Assembly: GCA_017163975.1 (NCBI GenBank)
Contig: JAFFSR010000280.1
Coordinates: 2,232,001-2,296,000 of the forward strand
From: Anastatus disparis
Taxonomy: Eukaryota > Arthropoda > Insecta > Hymenoptera > Eupelmidae
Direction of reading: 5' to 3'
Length of the DNA: 64,000 nt
Shown here one piece after another: positions 21,802 through 34,180 of the stretch. The notes under the pieces were generated by a model, which saw only the letters and a list, made by a program, of their open reading frames with translations, did not search any database and had not been told where the DNA came from. The position numbers and the translations under genes were made by a program. Position 1 is the stretch's first letter, and every line of letters begins with the position of its first letter.

Positions 21802-22318
21802 GACATTTTCTGGAAACCACTTTTTTCGACTCCCTGAGTCTAAATATGTACAAATTAATGACAAAATAGAAATATTTTTTTTTACCGATATAATGCTCTC
21901 TCTATGAAAAAGAAAAAAAAAAAAAATTTTAATTTTTTGAAAATTTTGAAAACGTTATAAAATTAAAACTACGCTAAGAAAATCAATTTTCAAATGTTTT
22001 TCTTCCTCTGGCAATCGCAACGAATTTCATTGCAAATTTTTAAGCAAATTCATTGTGTAGTTCGCGCAAAATACAAAAAAAATGAAAAATCGATGATTTA
22101 AAAAAAATGTTTTAAATAGTTCTAAAAAAAACTCCGCTGAGAAAACCAATTTTCAATAGCTTTCCCCCTAGTTCGACAAAAAACTAAATTGTATGCGAAA
22201 TTGAAAGCAAATCCATCGAGTAGTTTTCGAGATAAAATTGGCGTAACGAACGCATACATACATACAGACATTTTGTGGAAAACACTTTTTTTTAACTCCC
22301 TGAGTCCAAATATGTATT

Positions 22319-22739
22319 GGCGGAAAGGATATTTTTCCGAATGTTAACCTCAAATGGCAACATCGCATATTTTACCACAGGCATAAGACGATTCCAAATT
22401 ATAGAGCAAATTTCGCATCATCGTTACTTATTACTTAATGACATAATTTTAGTAAACAAATAATATTACTTTCTTTTTTCATGATCCGAATAATAATTTT
22501 GATAAATAAAATTTTTATTTCTTAGTTCAATAACCATATAGAATCTAATATTGTGAATTTAAATTATATAAGCAATACAATTTGAGTTATTATTTGAATT
22601 TTGCATGAATAACCTATAAGAAAAATCAAAATAATCATGATGCGAAACTCAATGCATAATTCGAAGTTTTCTTATGTCTGTGGTAAAATATACAGCACTG
22701 CCATTTGAGGTACACATTCGGAAAAATATCCTTTCCGCT
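22319..22739. mobile_element. Inverted-repeat MITE X inserted in element R
   Basis: The ends read GCGGAAAGGATATTTTTCCG followed by AATGT, and its complement, with further inverted homology inward (CTCAAATGGCA, TTTTACCACAG). The interrupted sequence AAATATGTA...CAAATTAATG is whole at 21842-21862, so the insertion point is clear; AAAT(AT)GTA flanks it on both sides. A partial reversed copy lies at 54663-54990. Confidence 0.8.
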
Positions 22740-22815
22740 AAATGTACAAATTAATGAAAAAATAGAAATAAATTTTTTTTGCTAATACAATGCTGCCTCT
22801 ATGAGAAAGCAATAA

Positions 22816-23383
22816 AAAATTAAATAACATTTATGAATACAATAGAAAATTATTGCATTAAATTGATATTACTCACTTTTACTAAGATATTTTAAAATTT
22901 AATAAATTATAACTTTAGCTTCTTTTGTAATTTCTCTTTTAAAACAATTATATTCTTAGGTTATAGCCTCAGCTACATAAGAAATATAATATATCGTCAA
23001 CATGTACGTTGTTGACGTCTACTACTGAATAAGCAGATTTGTTCGTTTTGCTTTCTATTTTATTATTTCGCAAAGTTGGTATTTTAAGATCGCTTCGCCT
23101 TGTGCACTCCGAAGATTACTTGGGGCACTTTATGGACAAGAAGCAGAATCGATCTCCAACGCTGTCAATATGCTCTATCCTTGCTACTTTCCTTGGTTGC
23201 CCAATAGGTGGCAACCGATTTTGTCTCTCACTTTATTAAACTGGTATGATAGAAATACTTATACTCTTATGATATTGTGTGATTTCAACTCAATGCGATA
23301 AATTTTTGTTGCATATATAATATATTCTCTAATCACATAGTAATATTATCTCAGATAATTTAATGAAATATTGCCCAATCCCT
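22816..23383. other. AT-rich region with a segment shared with 50.3 kb
   Basis: The segment 23150-23270 (CCCAATAGGTGGCAACCGAT, CTTTATTAAACTGGTATG) recurs in reverse at about 50290-50400, showing it is part of a dispersed repeat. No gene supported. Confidence 0.55.
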
Positions 23384-23387
23384 TTAA

Positions 23388-23919
23388 GAGGCGGTCGGGT
23401 CTATTCGCCGCTACATATAGGGTGGCGCTGCGGTCAGGTGAGAGAAATCTATTAAATATTTTTTATACAGCTATTTACAATTTTCTGAGACGACAATATA
23501 CTTTTAATGTTGTCATTTCCTCTAGCCATCTATATGTAGAATAATTATTAATACTTATCTTGTTTGAAAAGTCTGAAATATTGTTATAAAGCGAAAAATG
23601 CGATGCAACGTAGGACCGATGTAAACATGCGTGCACCTTCCCTTAGTGCGACAGAGAGAGCAATACTAAAGAATGATGTATGCTAATGTTTACGTCGGCT
23701 CTACCTCGCGCCGCATTTTTCGCTTTATAACAATATTTTAGACTTTTCAAACAAAATTAATATTAATAATTATTCTACATATATATGGCTAGAGGAAATG
23801 ACAAGATTAAAAGTATATTATTGTTTCAGTAAATTTTAAATTGCTATATAAAAAATATTTTATATTTTTCTCTCACCTGACCGCAGCGCCACCAAGCGGC
23901 AAATGGTTCCGACCGCCTC
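23388..23919. mobile_element. Palindromic MITE with GAGGCGGTC ends and TTAA duplication
   Basis: This 532-bp inverted repeat begins GAGGCGGTCGGG and ends CCGACCGCCTC, flanked by TTAA (23384-23387 and 23920-23923). Inner parts also match (GGTGGCGCTGCGGTCAGGTG with its complement, and GCGAAAAATGCG). Shorter relatives lie at 38464-38588, 48375-48739 and as a single end at 37140-37240. Confidence 0.85.
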
Positions 23920-23923
23920 TTAA

Positions 23924-26510
23924 GCAAAATTAAAAATAAGACTACATGAAATTTTTTAACTTTATAGAAAAAAATGTTCATATTTTGATCAAGAAAATTC
24001 TTTTATTCATCAAATATTTATTGGCCCTTACACAAGAATTGAAAAATTTATAATTAAAAAATATTAATTTTTTTAATAAAAAATAATAAATGTTTTGCGA
24101 TTTTTCCAGAAAAATGTTTTATAATATATTAACAAAAAAATTAAGGCATTTTGACCCCCTTTTAAATCACGTTAATTTTATTAACGTACAATTTCTCAAA
24201 GATTTTTCAAGAAATTCGTAGAAAATATACTTTTTTCAGTGTAACGTATGTTTACAAAGCTTGACATGTTTATATAGAAAAAATTTTTTTTCCACTTTTT
24301 TAATTTAAAAAAAATATAAAAATATTTTTTTTTTATATTTGTTAATACAATTGCAAATAATGTTGATTTTATTAACCTACGATGTTTTCAAAAAAATTTT
24401 AACAGATTCGTAAAAAAGCACATCCGTTCATCTCCCAAGTATTAACCGTTTTTGATCAAGAAAAAAATGCAAAAGGTAAAATTGTCATTTTTAGTTTAAC
24501 TCAAATTAGCATATTCACGTAACAAAAATTTTTTTTTAATGTAATTATTTATTGAAAAATTTTTTACTTTAATTTAATTTTTTGCCTTTTTTAAAAAAAA
24601 TCAGCGTGGCCCTTTAGGTCGCTGTGGCTCGCACCTCGGGCTTTTCAGAGCTTCGCGATGCAAGTTATGAAAATAAAGCATGACCGACGACGCTCACGCT
24701 TCGCGCTCACCCGTCATAACTGTTTTCTTTGGTATTATTCTTTCGTTATTAGAAAAAAGTTTTTATCCGACCTATAATTTTGGCGGGAAATGATTTAAAA
24801 GAATAATACAAATAAACTTTGGCAATCTGAAAAAAATCGTTTAAGCTGATTTAAAATAATCCTTTTGGAGGTTAAAAAAATGATTTTTTGGTGATAACTT
24901 GAAAAAAAACAAATTTTTGAAAAAAGTATACAAAATAAATGTTATAGAGAAAAAAAAGATACATCTTTTTAATATCATAAAATTTTTTCTAAAATCAATA
25001 TTCATCAAACTATTAGTAAGAAAGTTTTAAATTTTAATGAATAATTTGAAAAATATTAACTTTGGAAAAAATTGTATAACATAAAAAAGATTTAATTTTT
25101 TATATTCTACAGTCCGCTCTCTCAATTGTTCCGCTATGTGTCTTCGTTACTCTAAGGAGTCTTATATAGGAATAGAAAAGGATAAGTTGCGGAACTATTG
25201 AGAGAGCGGACTGTGTAAATTTTATTTTATATAGTTTTTTAAAAAAATTCGTTTTTTGGAGTTATTACCAAGAACTAATTTTTTTGACCTATAAAAAGAT
25301 TATTATGGAAAAATGGTTCTAACGAATTTTTTCTAAATACGAACGTTTATTTATATTATTATTTTGGATGATTTCCCGTTGGAATTATTCAGATTGAATA
25401 AAATCTCATGGAGGAAATTCATAAACTTGATTTCTCACACACATACATCCATACATACATTCAAGGAAAGCTTGTAATGACTTCATTTTGCGATAAAAAT
25501 TATTTTTTTATCATATTATAACAAATTTTCAAGGGTTACATTTTTCGCGATGTCGAAAATATAAGGCACTTCCGTATAGAGGTCGTCCCTAAAAATGCTG
25601 AAGGTGAAATTGTCATTTTTAGTATATATATTTACTAAAGTTGTCATATTTATTTATGAAAAAAAATTTTTTTTACGTAATTGTTTTGTCAAAATTTTCA
25701 ATTTTGATTTTATTTTTTACCATTTTTGAGGAAAAAAACGCTGAAGGTAAAATTGTCATTTTTAGTATATATGTTCACTTAAATTGACAAATTGACTCAC
25801 ATGAGCAATATTTAATAAATAGTTTCTGAGAATATATTTCTATGCCTACCGAGTTCTGCCCATATTTTTTCACAAAGCTTAGCTTATCTGCTGATTTTAG
25901 AGTAATTTAAATTTTTATTTACTAATTATTAGCTTTTCTATATTATCAATAAATTAACATTTAAAACAATACACAAAAACAACACCATAAAATGATTATA
26001 TCTTCTGGAGTTCTGCTCTGCTGTTTCTTTTCCACTTATGTTATAGGAATGACACTTTTGGAGAGAAAGATTCTGTAATCTAATGTAGCGCCTCTTGTGA
26101 CAATTTTCGTATTAAATATAATATTTTTGAGCGGTAAATTTAAATGCAATCAATACAATCGTTTCTGTTATTTAAACATACCTTGCAGTATGTTGCAGAG
26201 GAAAAACGTACGATGTAGCGATTTCTTTGACAGATGATAGAAAATTTTCAGACATTTAAATGCTTGTTTTTTATTTCATGTAATGTAAATAATAAAATTG
26301 AAATTATTTTGTATGATTTTAATTTTATTTTTTATAATTTCTACTCTAAATAGTACATTATGTACTAAGGGCGCAAAATAGGGGATCTTATATTTTTTTA
26401 CCAGAACTTGATTATTATTAAACCACTTTTAATTTCTGGCATTTAATTCTACATAATCTTGTTAAAAAACAAAATTTAAGAAGGCACCTTCAGCACTTTA
26501 TTTTTTTCAG
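23924..26510. repeat. AT-rich dispersed repeat family S
   Basis: Blocks of the kind AAATTGTCATTTTTAGTATA, TTTACGTAATTGTTTTG and TTTTTACCATTTTTGAGG recur (24470-24590, 25595-25720, 25725-25800). They also occur reversed at about 49980-50280 next to the segment shared with 23.2 kb. A GC-richer patch at 24605-24720 reads CGCTGTGGCTCGCACCTCGG and may be another element fragment. A small MITE sits at 25109-25214. No gene is visible. Confidence 0.5.
25109..25214. mobile_element. Short inverted-repeat element, mariner-like ends
   Basis: The ends are ACAGTCCGCTCTCTCAATTG and the complement with one or two differences (TATTGAGAGAGCGGACTGT). Their CAGT start and a TA on the left side suggest a Tc1/mariner-type MITE; the right flank (TG) is not a perfect duplication. 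Confidence 0.65.
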
Positions 26511-26902
26511 GAATCTTGTTTCGTATGGAAATTTATTTAAATATTTTGATTTTTTTCTATATAAAAGATGTAAATGTTGATTTTCTTTCAATTTTACAGA
26601 ATAATGCCTACGGGAAGCAGAAATGCAACGACAGGAACTCTTCCATCAAACTCATCACCATCCCCAAGTGTCATCCATCCTTTATAAAGCACCACGAGCC
26701 CAGGAAATCTCACTCCATCTTTCATTCACCCAAACTTTGAAGATTACAAGATAAGTGATAAAGTTTGGGTGAAATATCATCAGTATCCATGATGGCTTAG
26801 TTGAATTTTTAACCCTAACTTGGCCCACGAGAAAATCCCAAACTTGGCAAATCAATATTATAATATTTAGTGAATGTTAGGCAAAACTTTTCACAAACTT
26901 AA
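26511..26902. other. Gene-free stretch with a possible short exon
   Basis: After a TTTTACAG acceptor at about 26600 a short frame reads MPTGSRNATTGTLPSNSS and, in another frame, FIHPNFEDYKISDKVWVK. It could be an exon relic, but frames break within 100 bases and I do not assign a family. Confidence 0.25.
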
Positions 26903-27259
26903 GGTAGTCCTGTCATCAGCTATAGTTTGTTAATCGTAAAAATTAAAAAAACGTATAATCTTTTGAAACTTGCAACAATGTTAGTTTTTATTTCAAATAT
27001 TATCTCCGAAAAATTTCAGCTTGCTTTGCCGACTGTTTTTCTACAATATACGTACTTGAAATTTATCTTTTTATTACTATGAGACCTGAAATTATCGAAC
27101 TTTGAATGAGATTATCTTAAAGAAATAATCGGTAAGGCTACCTGAAATTTTACATGAATAATATATGAAATAAAAACTTTTTTTGGTGAAGGTTTCAAAA
27201 AATTATACGTTTTTTTTCATTTTTACGAACAACAAACTATACCTGACGACGGGACCACC
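26903..27259. mobile_element. Inverted-repeat MITE with GGTAGTCC ends
   Basis: The element begins GGTAGTCCTGTCATCAGCTA and ends TAGTTTG-complement ... GACGGGACCACC; the flanks are TTAA (26899-26902) and TTGA (27260-27263). Inner inverted blocks AAACGTATAATCTTTTGAAA and its complement also match. It is related in end style to the elements at 8202 and 35712. Confidence 0.7.
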
Positions 27260-27571
27260 TTGAGATAAATTATCATTTTGAATGATATTTTCCTTAACTT
27301 TGCTGGAAGTTTTTCGAAACTTTATCAATGTTATGAAAAATTTTAGTTGAATTTGCAAAGCTTTTATCAAAGTTAGGAGAAATTTTAGTTAAATTTCAAT
27401 CATGACAAATAAAACTTGACAAATTAACATTATTTTGCTGATTCAAAACTTTATCCGAATGAAAAAAAAAATCTCAGTTAAACTTAGTTTTTAAAAGAAA
27501 GTTTGCGCAAGGTACTGTTCAAGTCTCAATAAATCGTATAGTTTTAATTGGCTACTATATTATTTTATTAA

Positions 27572-27702
27572 GAAGGGTCCATCGTCAGGTGCCGTATATT
27601 TTTTTATACCAATGAAAAGGTAGTTATTTTATGATTATTGTAATAAAGTTTCATCAATAACTTTTGGGTTTAGAAAATAACATTGGTGACGATGGACCCT
27701 CC
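27572..27702. mobile_element. 131-bp TTAA-flanked MITE
   Basis: The ends GAAGGGTCCATCGTCA and TGACGATGGACCCTCC are inverted repeats, flanked by TTAA at 27568-27571 and 27703-27706. Confidence 0.75.
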
Positions 27703-28526
27703 TTAATAAAAAAGAAAAGTCAATTGATATTTTTTGTAATTAATTTTTTATTTCAAACATTACTCGGAGAAATATCTATAGGAAAATTTATTATTTCAGA
27801 TTGTAACCGTGAGACGTACTTTATTTTGTATAAAAATTATTTACGTAGCAATTTGTACTATATAAAAAGTAATTTTTATTCAAAACAAAGTATGTCACAG
27901 TTTCAATATGAAGTAATAATTTTTCAAAATGTAATTCATTACTATGAGAAACAAATACGCTTCAATAATAATTTATTCCACTTCATAAACATTAATTCTA
28001 TCTACAATATAATATTATTCGTTACTTATAAAATAATAACAAATACTAATTATGTCAGTTGCAGTAATGACCACAATAGTAGATTTTTTTACAAGGAGAG
28101 AAAATGTAACTTCCGCACGTAAGTGTCATGACGCTCGAGGCGTCAGCCAAGAGCGTCATAAACACGTACGTGCTGGCGTTTCATTTACTCTCCATGTAAG
28201 AAATAGTACTTTTCTTTATCCCTAGGTGAAAGCACGCTAAATTTTGTATTAATTAATAATTAATTATTTTCTTGTTTGCGTGCGTGTATGTGTGTTTCAT
28301 TCCTGCCGCCCAGTATTTGCTGCACGAGCGAAGTGAGCGCAGCTGGCTGAGGGCGGCAGGAATGAAAAATACATGCACAAGCCTAAATCACGAGAGAAAG
28401 AAAGAATTAATGCGAGAAAAAAAGAGTGTGTGAGAGAAGAACAACATACACAAATCTCTTTTTTTCACGAGAGAGAGAAACACATGAAAAACACGCGCAC
28501 AAGAAGCCTCTTTTATTCACGAGAGA
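27703..28526. other. AT-rich region, then GC-richer low-complexity region
   Basis: A 152-codon frame at 27664-28122 is made almost only of Asn, Ile, Phe, Tyr and Lys and is probably chance. Around 28110-28330 are two GC-rich hairpin-like blocks (GACGCTCGAGGCGTC; CTGCCGCCC with GGGCGGCAG). Purine repeats (GAGAGAAA, ACATGCACAAGCCT) follow; the latter phrase recurs at 28494-28520 and 30660-30680 on both sides of LINE C, so LINE C landed in a repetitive stretch. Confidence 0.45.
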
Positions 28527-30640
28527 GATAGATAGATAGATAGATAACTAAATTTATTATATGTACATTATGTTGTACAATTAATTACAGTAATACATTA
28601 GAATAATAAAATTAATATAAAGCAAATAATAATAATAAACAGTAAAAAAGAAAATAGAAATCAAGCAAATATATAAGTAAAATAAACTTTACAGCAATAA
28701 AATCAATACAATATAAAACAGTTTTATAAATTAGCATGAAGCAGAGGTCCACTCTCCAAGGCAAGGTAGTGTGCAAATGAGGATGTCTTGAATGTCATGA
28801 GCGAGGATGAGTTGCGTAATGTCGCAGGAAGATCATTCCATAGCCGCGAGGAAGTGACCAGGAACGATCGTAGGCGATACTCAGTGAATGAAAAAGGAAT
28901 GGTCAAAGGTTTCACATCACCCCTCAAGGACCTCACCGGCCGGCTGCACTGATACATAGAATACAAATAAGATGGAGTACAAGATAAGAACATCTTATAC
29001 AGAAACGTAGAAGAAAAATAGTTTCTTCTACCCGCAGTGGATAACCAGCCTAATGAGAACCTATAAGCAGAGATGTACTCACGCCTACCTACACCGAAGA
29101 TGTAACGTATACCAGAGTTGATGATCCTCTGAAGTCTAAGGTCAAGCTCAGCCGAGAGGTCACAGTAAACCAAACAGCAGTAATCCAGAAGTGGAAACAG
29201 CAATGTTTTTATAAGATGTATACGAAGAGCAAACGTGGTGCTCTTTCTAAAGAAGTTTAGTCTGTAAAGCAGAAAAAAATGACCTATTACACACTTGTGT
29301 AACATGCTCTCTCCAGTTAAGCTTACTGTCCAACCAAACACCTAGACTACGAACAGAGGACTCAAATCTAATATTAGCACCGTTCAACGGAACACCAGTT
29401 ACAGGTGATGAGGACAGCATATTTATATAAAAATAGGAGCCAATAATTATTGCCTTCGTTTTGTCAACATTCAATTTCAGATGGTTATCAGAGGCCCAAT
29501 TTGAAATGAGAACAGCATGGTCACTCATAAGATTAGTATAAGCGCTAAGTTCAGAAATCGGAAAATGCACATAGACTTGCAAGTCGTCGGCATATATCAA
29601 ATGCTGTACACCAGAGTGAAAGTTGGCAGCAACGTCATTAATATAAATAGAGAATAAAAGTGGTCCAAGCACAGAACCCTGGGGTACTCCTGTATTCAAA
29701 GTAACAAAGTCAGATGCATTACCATCAGAGTCAACAACAGACTGCCGTCTATCAGATAAGTAAGAGGCAAACCACCTGACAACAGTGTGCGAGACATCGA
29801 GAGAAGTTAGTTTCCGAAGCAGAGTGACATGGCACACAGTGTCAAATGCCTTGCTAAAATCAAATAATAGAAGCATAGTTACATAACGTCTGTCTATGTT
29901 GAGTCTAATATCCTCTGTTAGTTTGAGCAAAGCTGTTTGGGTACTATGTCCAGTTCTAAACCCAGTCTGATGAGAATCCAACAGATGTCTGGTGGACAAG
30001 TAATAATACAGTTGTTGATGGACGAGACGCTCAAGAACCTTGGACATGAATGACAACAAGGAAATAGGTCGTATATCACTCATAGTGCGTGGAGAAGAGA
30101 CCTTGTTGATTGTGGTAATCAATGAGATCTTCCAACATGAGGGAAACACACACTCACGAAACGAATCATTAAAAATACGACATAGCAAGGGCCCAATAAC
30201 TGGAAAAGCCCCATGAACAATAGACTGAGGGACCGCATCAAACCCCCTAGCCTGAGAAGTAGAATGACATATTGCCACCCTGACCTCCTCCAAAGTAACC
30301 TCATTAAACCTGAATAAAGGCTTATAAGGCTCATCTACATTAACAGTATTCACATACTCAGAAGCAGAAGGGGCAAGTGGATCAAACGCAATCCCACCAA
30401 AGTATCGATTAAGCTCATTTATAGGAAATGAGTGTCGCGAGTTATTATCAGTAGAACATATACCAAGGTTCCTGAGCTCTCTCCAGATCTGTCGCGAGTC
30501 CGTAACACCCGATAGTCTGTCATAGTAATATAACAGCTTAGCTGATTCAATGCACTCATGTGCCTTGTCCCGAGCAGTCCTATAGCATAGTAAGTCAGTA
30601 TACAGTCGAGTACGTTTGTAATGTCTAGAAAAAGAGACAG
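28527..30640 (-). mobile_element. LINE C, 5'-truncated, with (TATC)n 3' tail
   Basis: A minus-strand non-LTR retrotransposon: the coding part ends at 28724, a 3' UTR follows, and the element stops in about five units of the tetranucleotide GATA (28527-28546 on plus). A short-tandem 3' tail is usual in CR1/Jockey-like LINEs. It is 5'-truncated upstream of the RT near 30640 and is the same family as LINE D at 52.7 kb. Confidence 0.85.
28724..30640 (-). pseudogene. Reverse transcriptase of LINE C (single frameshift)
   Basis: From about 30640 the frame reads RHYKRTRLYTDLLCYRTA, LNRYFGGIAFDP, TSQARGFDAVPQSI, WKISLITTINKVSSPRTMSD, IRPISLLSFMSKVLERL, TGFRTGHSTQTALLKL, LFDFSKAFDTV, GVPQGSVLGPLLFSIYIND, the catalytic YADDLQVY and the thumb. 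A shift occurs in an A-run near 29270-29280. The C-terminal domain then continues (LLYRLNFFRKSTTFALRIHL ... LEADL-like end HANL) to the stop at 28724. Apart from that one shift it is open, so it is a recent insertion. Endonuclease and ORF1 are missing. Confidence 0.9.
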
Positions 30641-30699
30641 AGAGAAGCACATAAAAACACATGCACAAGCCTCTTTTATTCTTCTATACACTATTTATG

Positions 30700-31280
30700 A
30701 GTTAAAATGAGAAAAAAGAGCGTGTACTTTTTTTATAATACTACACTATTTATAAGATAAGATTTCAAAGTTTTTACTATCATATTTTATTAGAATACAA
30801 TTCGTTCAAATTTATAAACGCAACGTATATAGTATCGTATGTCTTTTTTTTGCTAAGAAAGAGACAAAGACAGAATACAACCGTTAAGTTCATAAAAACA
30901 AGCCTACGTTTTTTAGCAACAGTTTGGGTTAGGTCAAGTCTATGTTTCTTCTCGAGAGATATTTTCACGTGAGGCACAGAAGGCACCGACAGGAGGCGCG
31001 AGAGTCGCTTCAACTGTAGCTAAAAGTGCTACTTTTTCCAGTGTAAGGGAACGATGGAACTATGTGATTTTACCTAAGGGATAGAGAAAAATCATTTTCT
31101 AATTTATAACATTTCAATATTGCTGGTAAACCATTTTCAGTAACAGAAGAAATAAAAGCATTTTCTACAATACATCTCGATAATACAACATACGTTTCAC
31201 AATTTTCACCATATTCATTTCATGGGTCTCTGCATTCACACTGACACACTGTAACAAAATGGTCCATGATCCTAAAATAA
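30700..31280. other. AT-rich spacer between LINE C and a CACTA-type relic
   Basis: No gene supported. The longest minus-strand frame (30780-31013) has no recognisable domain. Confidence 0.45.
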
Positions 31281-31286
31281 TCCCCA

Positions 31287-33300
31287 TTATTGAAATTGTA
31301 TCTTACATAAAAAGAGTTCGATTTTTTTTGCATATGCATGTGCTTTATTTTCATAGTAAACTCTAACTTTGATAAGCCTCATAAAAAAATGGCATTTAGA
31401 ATCGTCAAGAGAATCGTAGTAAATTTTTAGAGCATTCAGGGTAATTTTAGGAATTTCCGTAAGTCTCTTTCGAACACCAACTGAAAAAATTGCATTTCTT
31501 AAGTGTTTAGTTTTATATCGATGAGTACCTAAAGTTTCTATCTTGTTGCAAAATGTATAGGTCACTGTGTCTGCTTGCAAAAATTTTTTTTCAATTCCAC
31601 TAATGATAAATATCTCGAAACCGATTAATAAATTTGCAGTTCAGCATACCGTGAATCATGCACATTTTCGAAGGGAAAAAGCAGCTCATGGTCCAAAGAG
31701 GGCTAAATTTTTCCACTTCATCAGGCAAATGTAAGAGTAAATGCAAATTGCACGTTTGGTACTTTTGACCGTACAAATTTTCAAACCTTCGTACATACTC
31801 ATTCAAAATGCGCCTTGCTACAAATATCAAATATCATCTGATACGCTTGCGAAGTATAGAAGTGTGATTGCATGTACTAGCATTACATGATGTTCGAAAT
31901 ATTTTTTTGACATGATGTCTTTTAAAACTATTATACTTTATATTAACAAAAACAATTTTAATTCTGATGCTTTCCAATGTGCATGATCACTTACTTTCCG
32001 CGGAATCCTTGGTAGGAACGAGGGTAAAGTTAAGCGTTTAATTTTTTCATCTACAATATTTATGAAAGGTAAAAGAGAAGCCGAATCAGTTCTATTTTCT
32101 TCGCCAAACCAAATAGAAAGTAATTTTTTCGTCATTCCTTGGAATACGCAAGGCATTACGTCGATTGCAGTTGACCTTACATAATCCTGAACAATTTTGC
32201 TCAATGAAGTTGGTCCCTTAATGCCAAAAACATATTTTCTTGAATTATGTGCCACTTCAGCGTCTAATGAAGAAAGATTCTTCCGATGTTCTTAATTCTA
32301 GGTCTTCTGAATATCTATAAATTTGTACATTACCTACTCTAGAAGTTCCAATTTTACAATTTGGACAACCGTAAGTTGAATTATATTGTTTAATATTTAA
32401 AAATAGAGTTTTTGCAGGCAAATCACATGTTTCTCCTATTATTTAAACCTTTACACACAACTCATTTCTATCATTAGCAACTACAAAATTCACGCCCTTA
32501 TATAATTTTTTCAAATCTTGTTTGAAAATATCCAAAAACATGTTAGCTAAAGGCTTTTTTGAACCGAACCATAAGCCGGCTAAAATTACGTTCTCTTTTT
32601 TTATTCCCAATTTATAAGGTAATTCGTTTATCATTAGATAAAACGGTCAAATACTTATTTTCGAGGATTTAAATAATGGTACTCCGTCCGTGTTCCATGT
32701 AAATGTAATGTTGTTACTGTTGTCTAAAAACTCTCGCGATAATGATTTATACATGGAACCATCATATATATCTTCAAAGTTATTCATATTTTTTTTGTCG
32801 TGCATTGCGGTCAATTAAATTATTTTTAAAGCCTGGTCTTCTATAGAACGATGATAGTTGTTCGATTATAGATATTTTTAAGAAATAACTTATGTTGTCA
32901 CCATTTCTACAATTTAAACAGAATTGTTCATTCAACTTTGAAAAGCATGCAGCGCAGTAGTAGTGTCGTACAAGAGGTGTTTTTACATCAGCGAAAATTT
33001 TTTTTAGTTTGTAAAGCTTTTTCACGCATCTATTAGGATGCATACAATGCATCGATATAAGTGAGAGAATATTTGATAAAAGAACGCCTGTAATTTTGAA
33101 GCGTGAAGGTAAAGTGAAAATCGCAAGAATGCTTTCAGCAATTGTTATTGAATTGTTATGGTTCATTTTCATCTATAACATCATTATCATCATCTTCAGA
33201 TTCGCTATTTGATAATTCCTCATCTGATGAACCGTTAAAACTTGAGTTTTCATCCTCAAACGACGTATTTTGGTCATAGATACTTCTATCATCTTCTACT
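31287..33300 (-). pseudogene. CACTA/EnSpm-type (Transposase_21-like) transposase, decayed
   Basis: Successive minus-strand pieces give the known order of this transposase class. They are: an acidic N-terminus (33300-33175, NSSFNGSSDEELSNSESEDD); a Cys-rich region (YYCAACFSKLNEQFCLNC, near 32950); YDGSMYKSLSREFLD; NTDGVPLFKSSKISI followed by a stop where Trp is expected; INELPYKLGIKKENVILAGL with WFGSKKP; DLPAKTLFLNIKQ with YGCPNCKIGT; then KYVFGIKGPTSLS, AIDVMPCVFQGMTKKLLSIW and HAHWKASELKLFL; then RRILNEYVRRFENLYG with CNLHLLLHLPDEV. The first catalytic Asp (NTDG) is present. Several frameshifts and stops break it (between 33172 and 32780, near 32650, 32440, 32260, 31930, 31830 and 31590). 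No terminal CACTA repeats are identified. Confidence 0.75.
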
Positions 33301-34180
33301 GTGTATAATTTTAAAATAAAAAAATTCTGAGATTAAAAATTATAATTTTAGACAAAAATTATAAAATTATATTTTTAAGTTTTAGTTGATGAGAAAATGT
33401 GTGATAAAATCACATTGATACTAAAAAAGACGTATTTAAAAAACTAAAAAAGTTTTTTAAAAATTCTTATTTAAAAAATGCCTAGAAATGTGTATTGAAT
33501 AATTAAAATTGCAAAAAAAGTGAAAAAAACAAAATTTCATCAGACATTGAAGATTTTACAAATAATCTCATGGACATATCTTTCTTTCTGTGATTCTTTT
33601 TAATGTTACAATTATTTAGGAAATAAGGTGTTAAATTGTTATTAATTAAGTTATTGTTTTCAACGAATTTTTTTTTGTAAAATTTTTAAAGAACAACGGA
33701 AAGAAAAATTACAAATTAATATAAAATGTCAACTAGTTTTGGAAACAAACATCATAATTTGAACAAAGGATTTAATTAAAATTAGTTTCATATTTCTTTA
33801 GTAAATAGTTATTATAAATAATTGAAAAATTATTTTTATGCTTTAATATAGATAGATGAATAAATATTTCTTTATTCTATATCAAAATACAAAATAGCGT
33901 GTACAATGCATTAGCATCTCACGTTTATGTCAGAATATTGGAGTTTACAGGAATCTTTTTCTGTAAGTTTGACGCACGTATGCATATATTCAGATGTAAA
34001 AAGATACCAAAAGCCGTTGAAATTAAAGCGTAAAGTTCACTTGACGTTCAACGTTAAGCTTTTTGAATAATGACCCAGAGACAATTATTTTTCTCACTGT
34101 TTATCACTACTTACATAAGCTCAGTTCATTATTACATTTACTTGAAAGTTTTTTGACGCGTCGAAAAACAGAACAAGCAA
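33301..34180. other. AT-rich spacer
   Basis: A and T runs; no gene, inverted repeat or other structure supported. Confidence 0.5.

Larger units (their letters stand above)
20080..22815 (-). repeat. Repeat element R, copy 1: 163-bp degenerate tandem array
   Basis: At least nine diverged units of about 163 bp are marked by TGCTCTAAAATTAAAACTGC, GCTAAGAAAAT and AAAATTTTCAAAATGC (for example near 20608, 20770, 20934, 21105, 21267 and 21431). One border has GCCAAGTGCTTTGGCG then AATGCTTTCTCATAGAG (20092-20133). The other has CTATGAGAAAGC (about 22799). A (CA)n and (CATA)n tract lies inside, next to ACTCCCTGAGTC. The reverse-orientation copy at 56885-59066 has the same layout. A MITE (22319-22739) is inserted near one end. 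Non-coding; the Cys/Val-rich frames over the CA tract are artefacts. Confidence 0.8.

Noticed and set aside
21625..21907. Frames with long Cys/Val or Thr/His repeats
   Set aside because: They are translations of the (CA)n microsatellite in element R.
27664..28122. 152-codon plus-strand frame
   Set aside because: Composition is almost only Asn, Ile, Phe, Tyr, Lys and Ser, as expected by chance in AT-rich DNA, and its start lies in a MITE arm.
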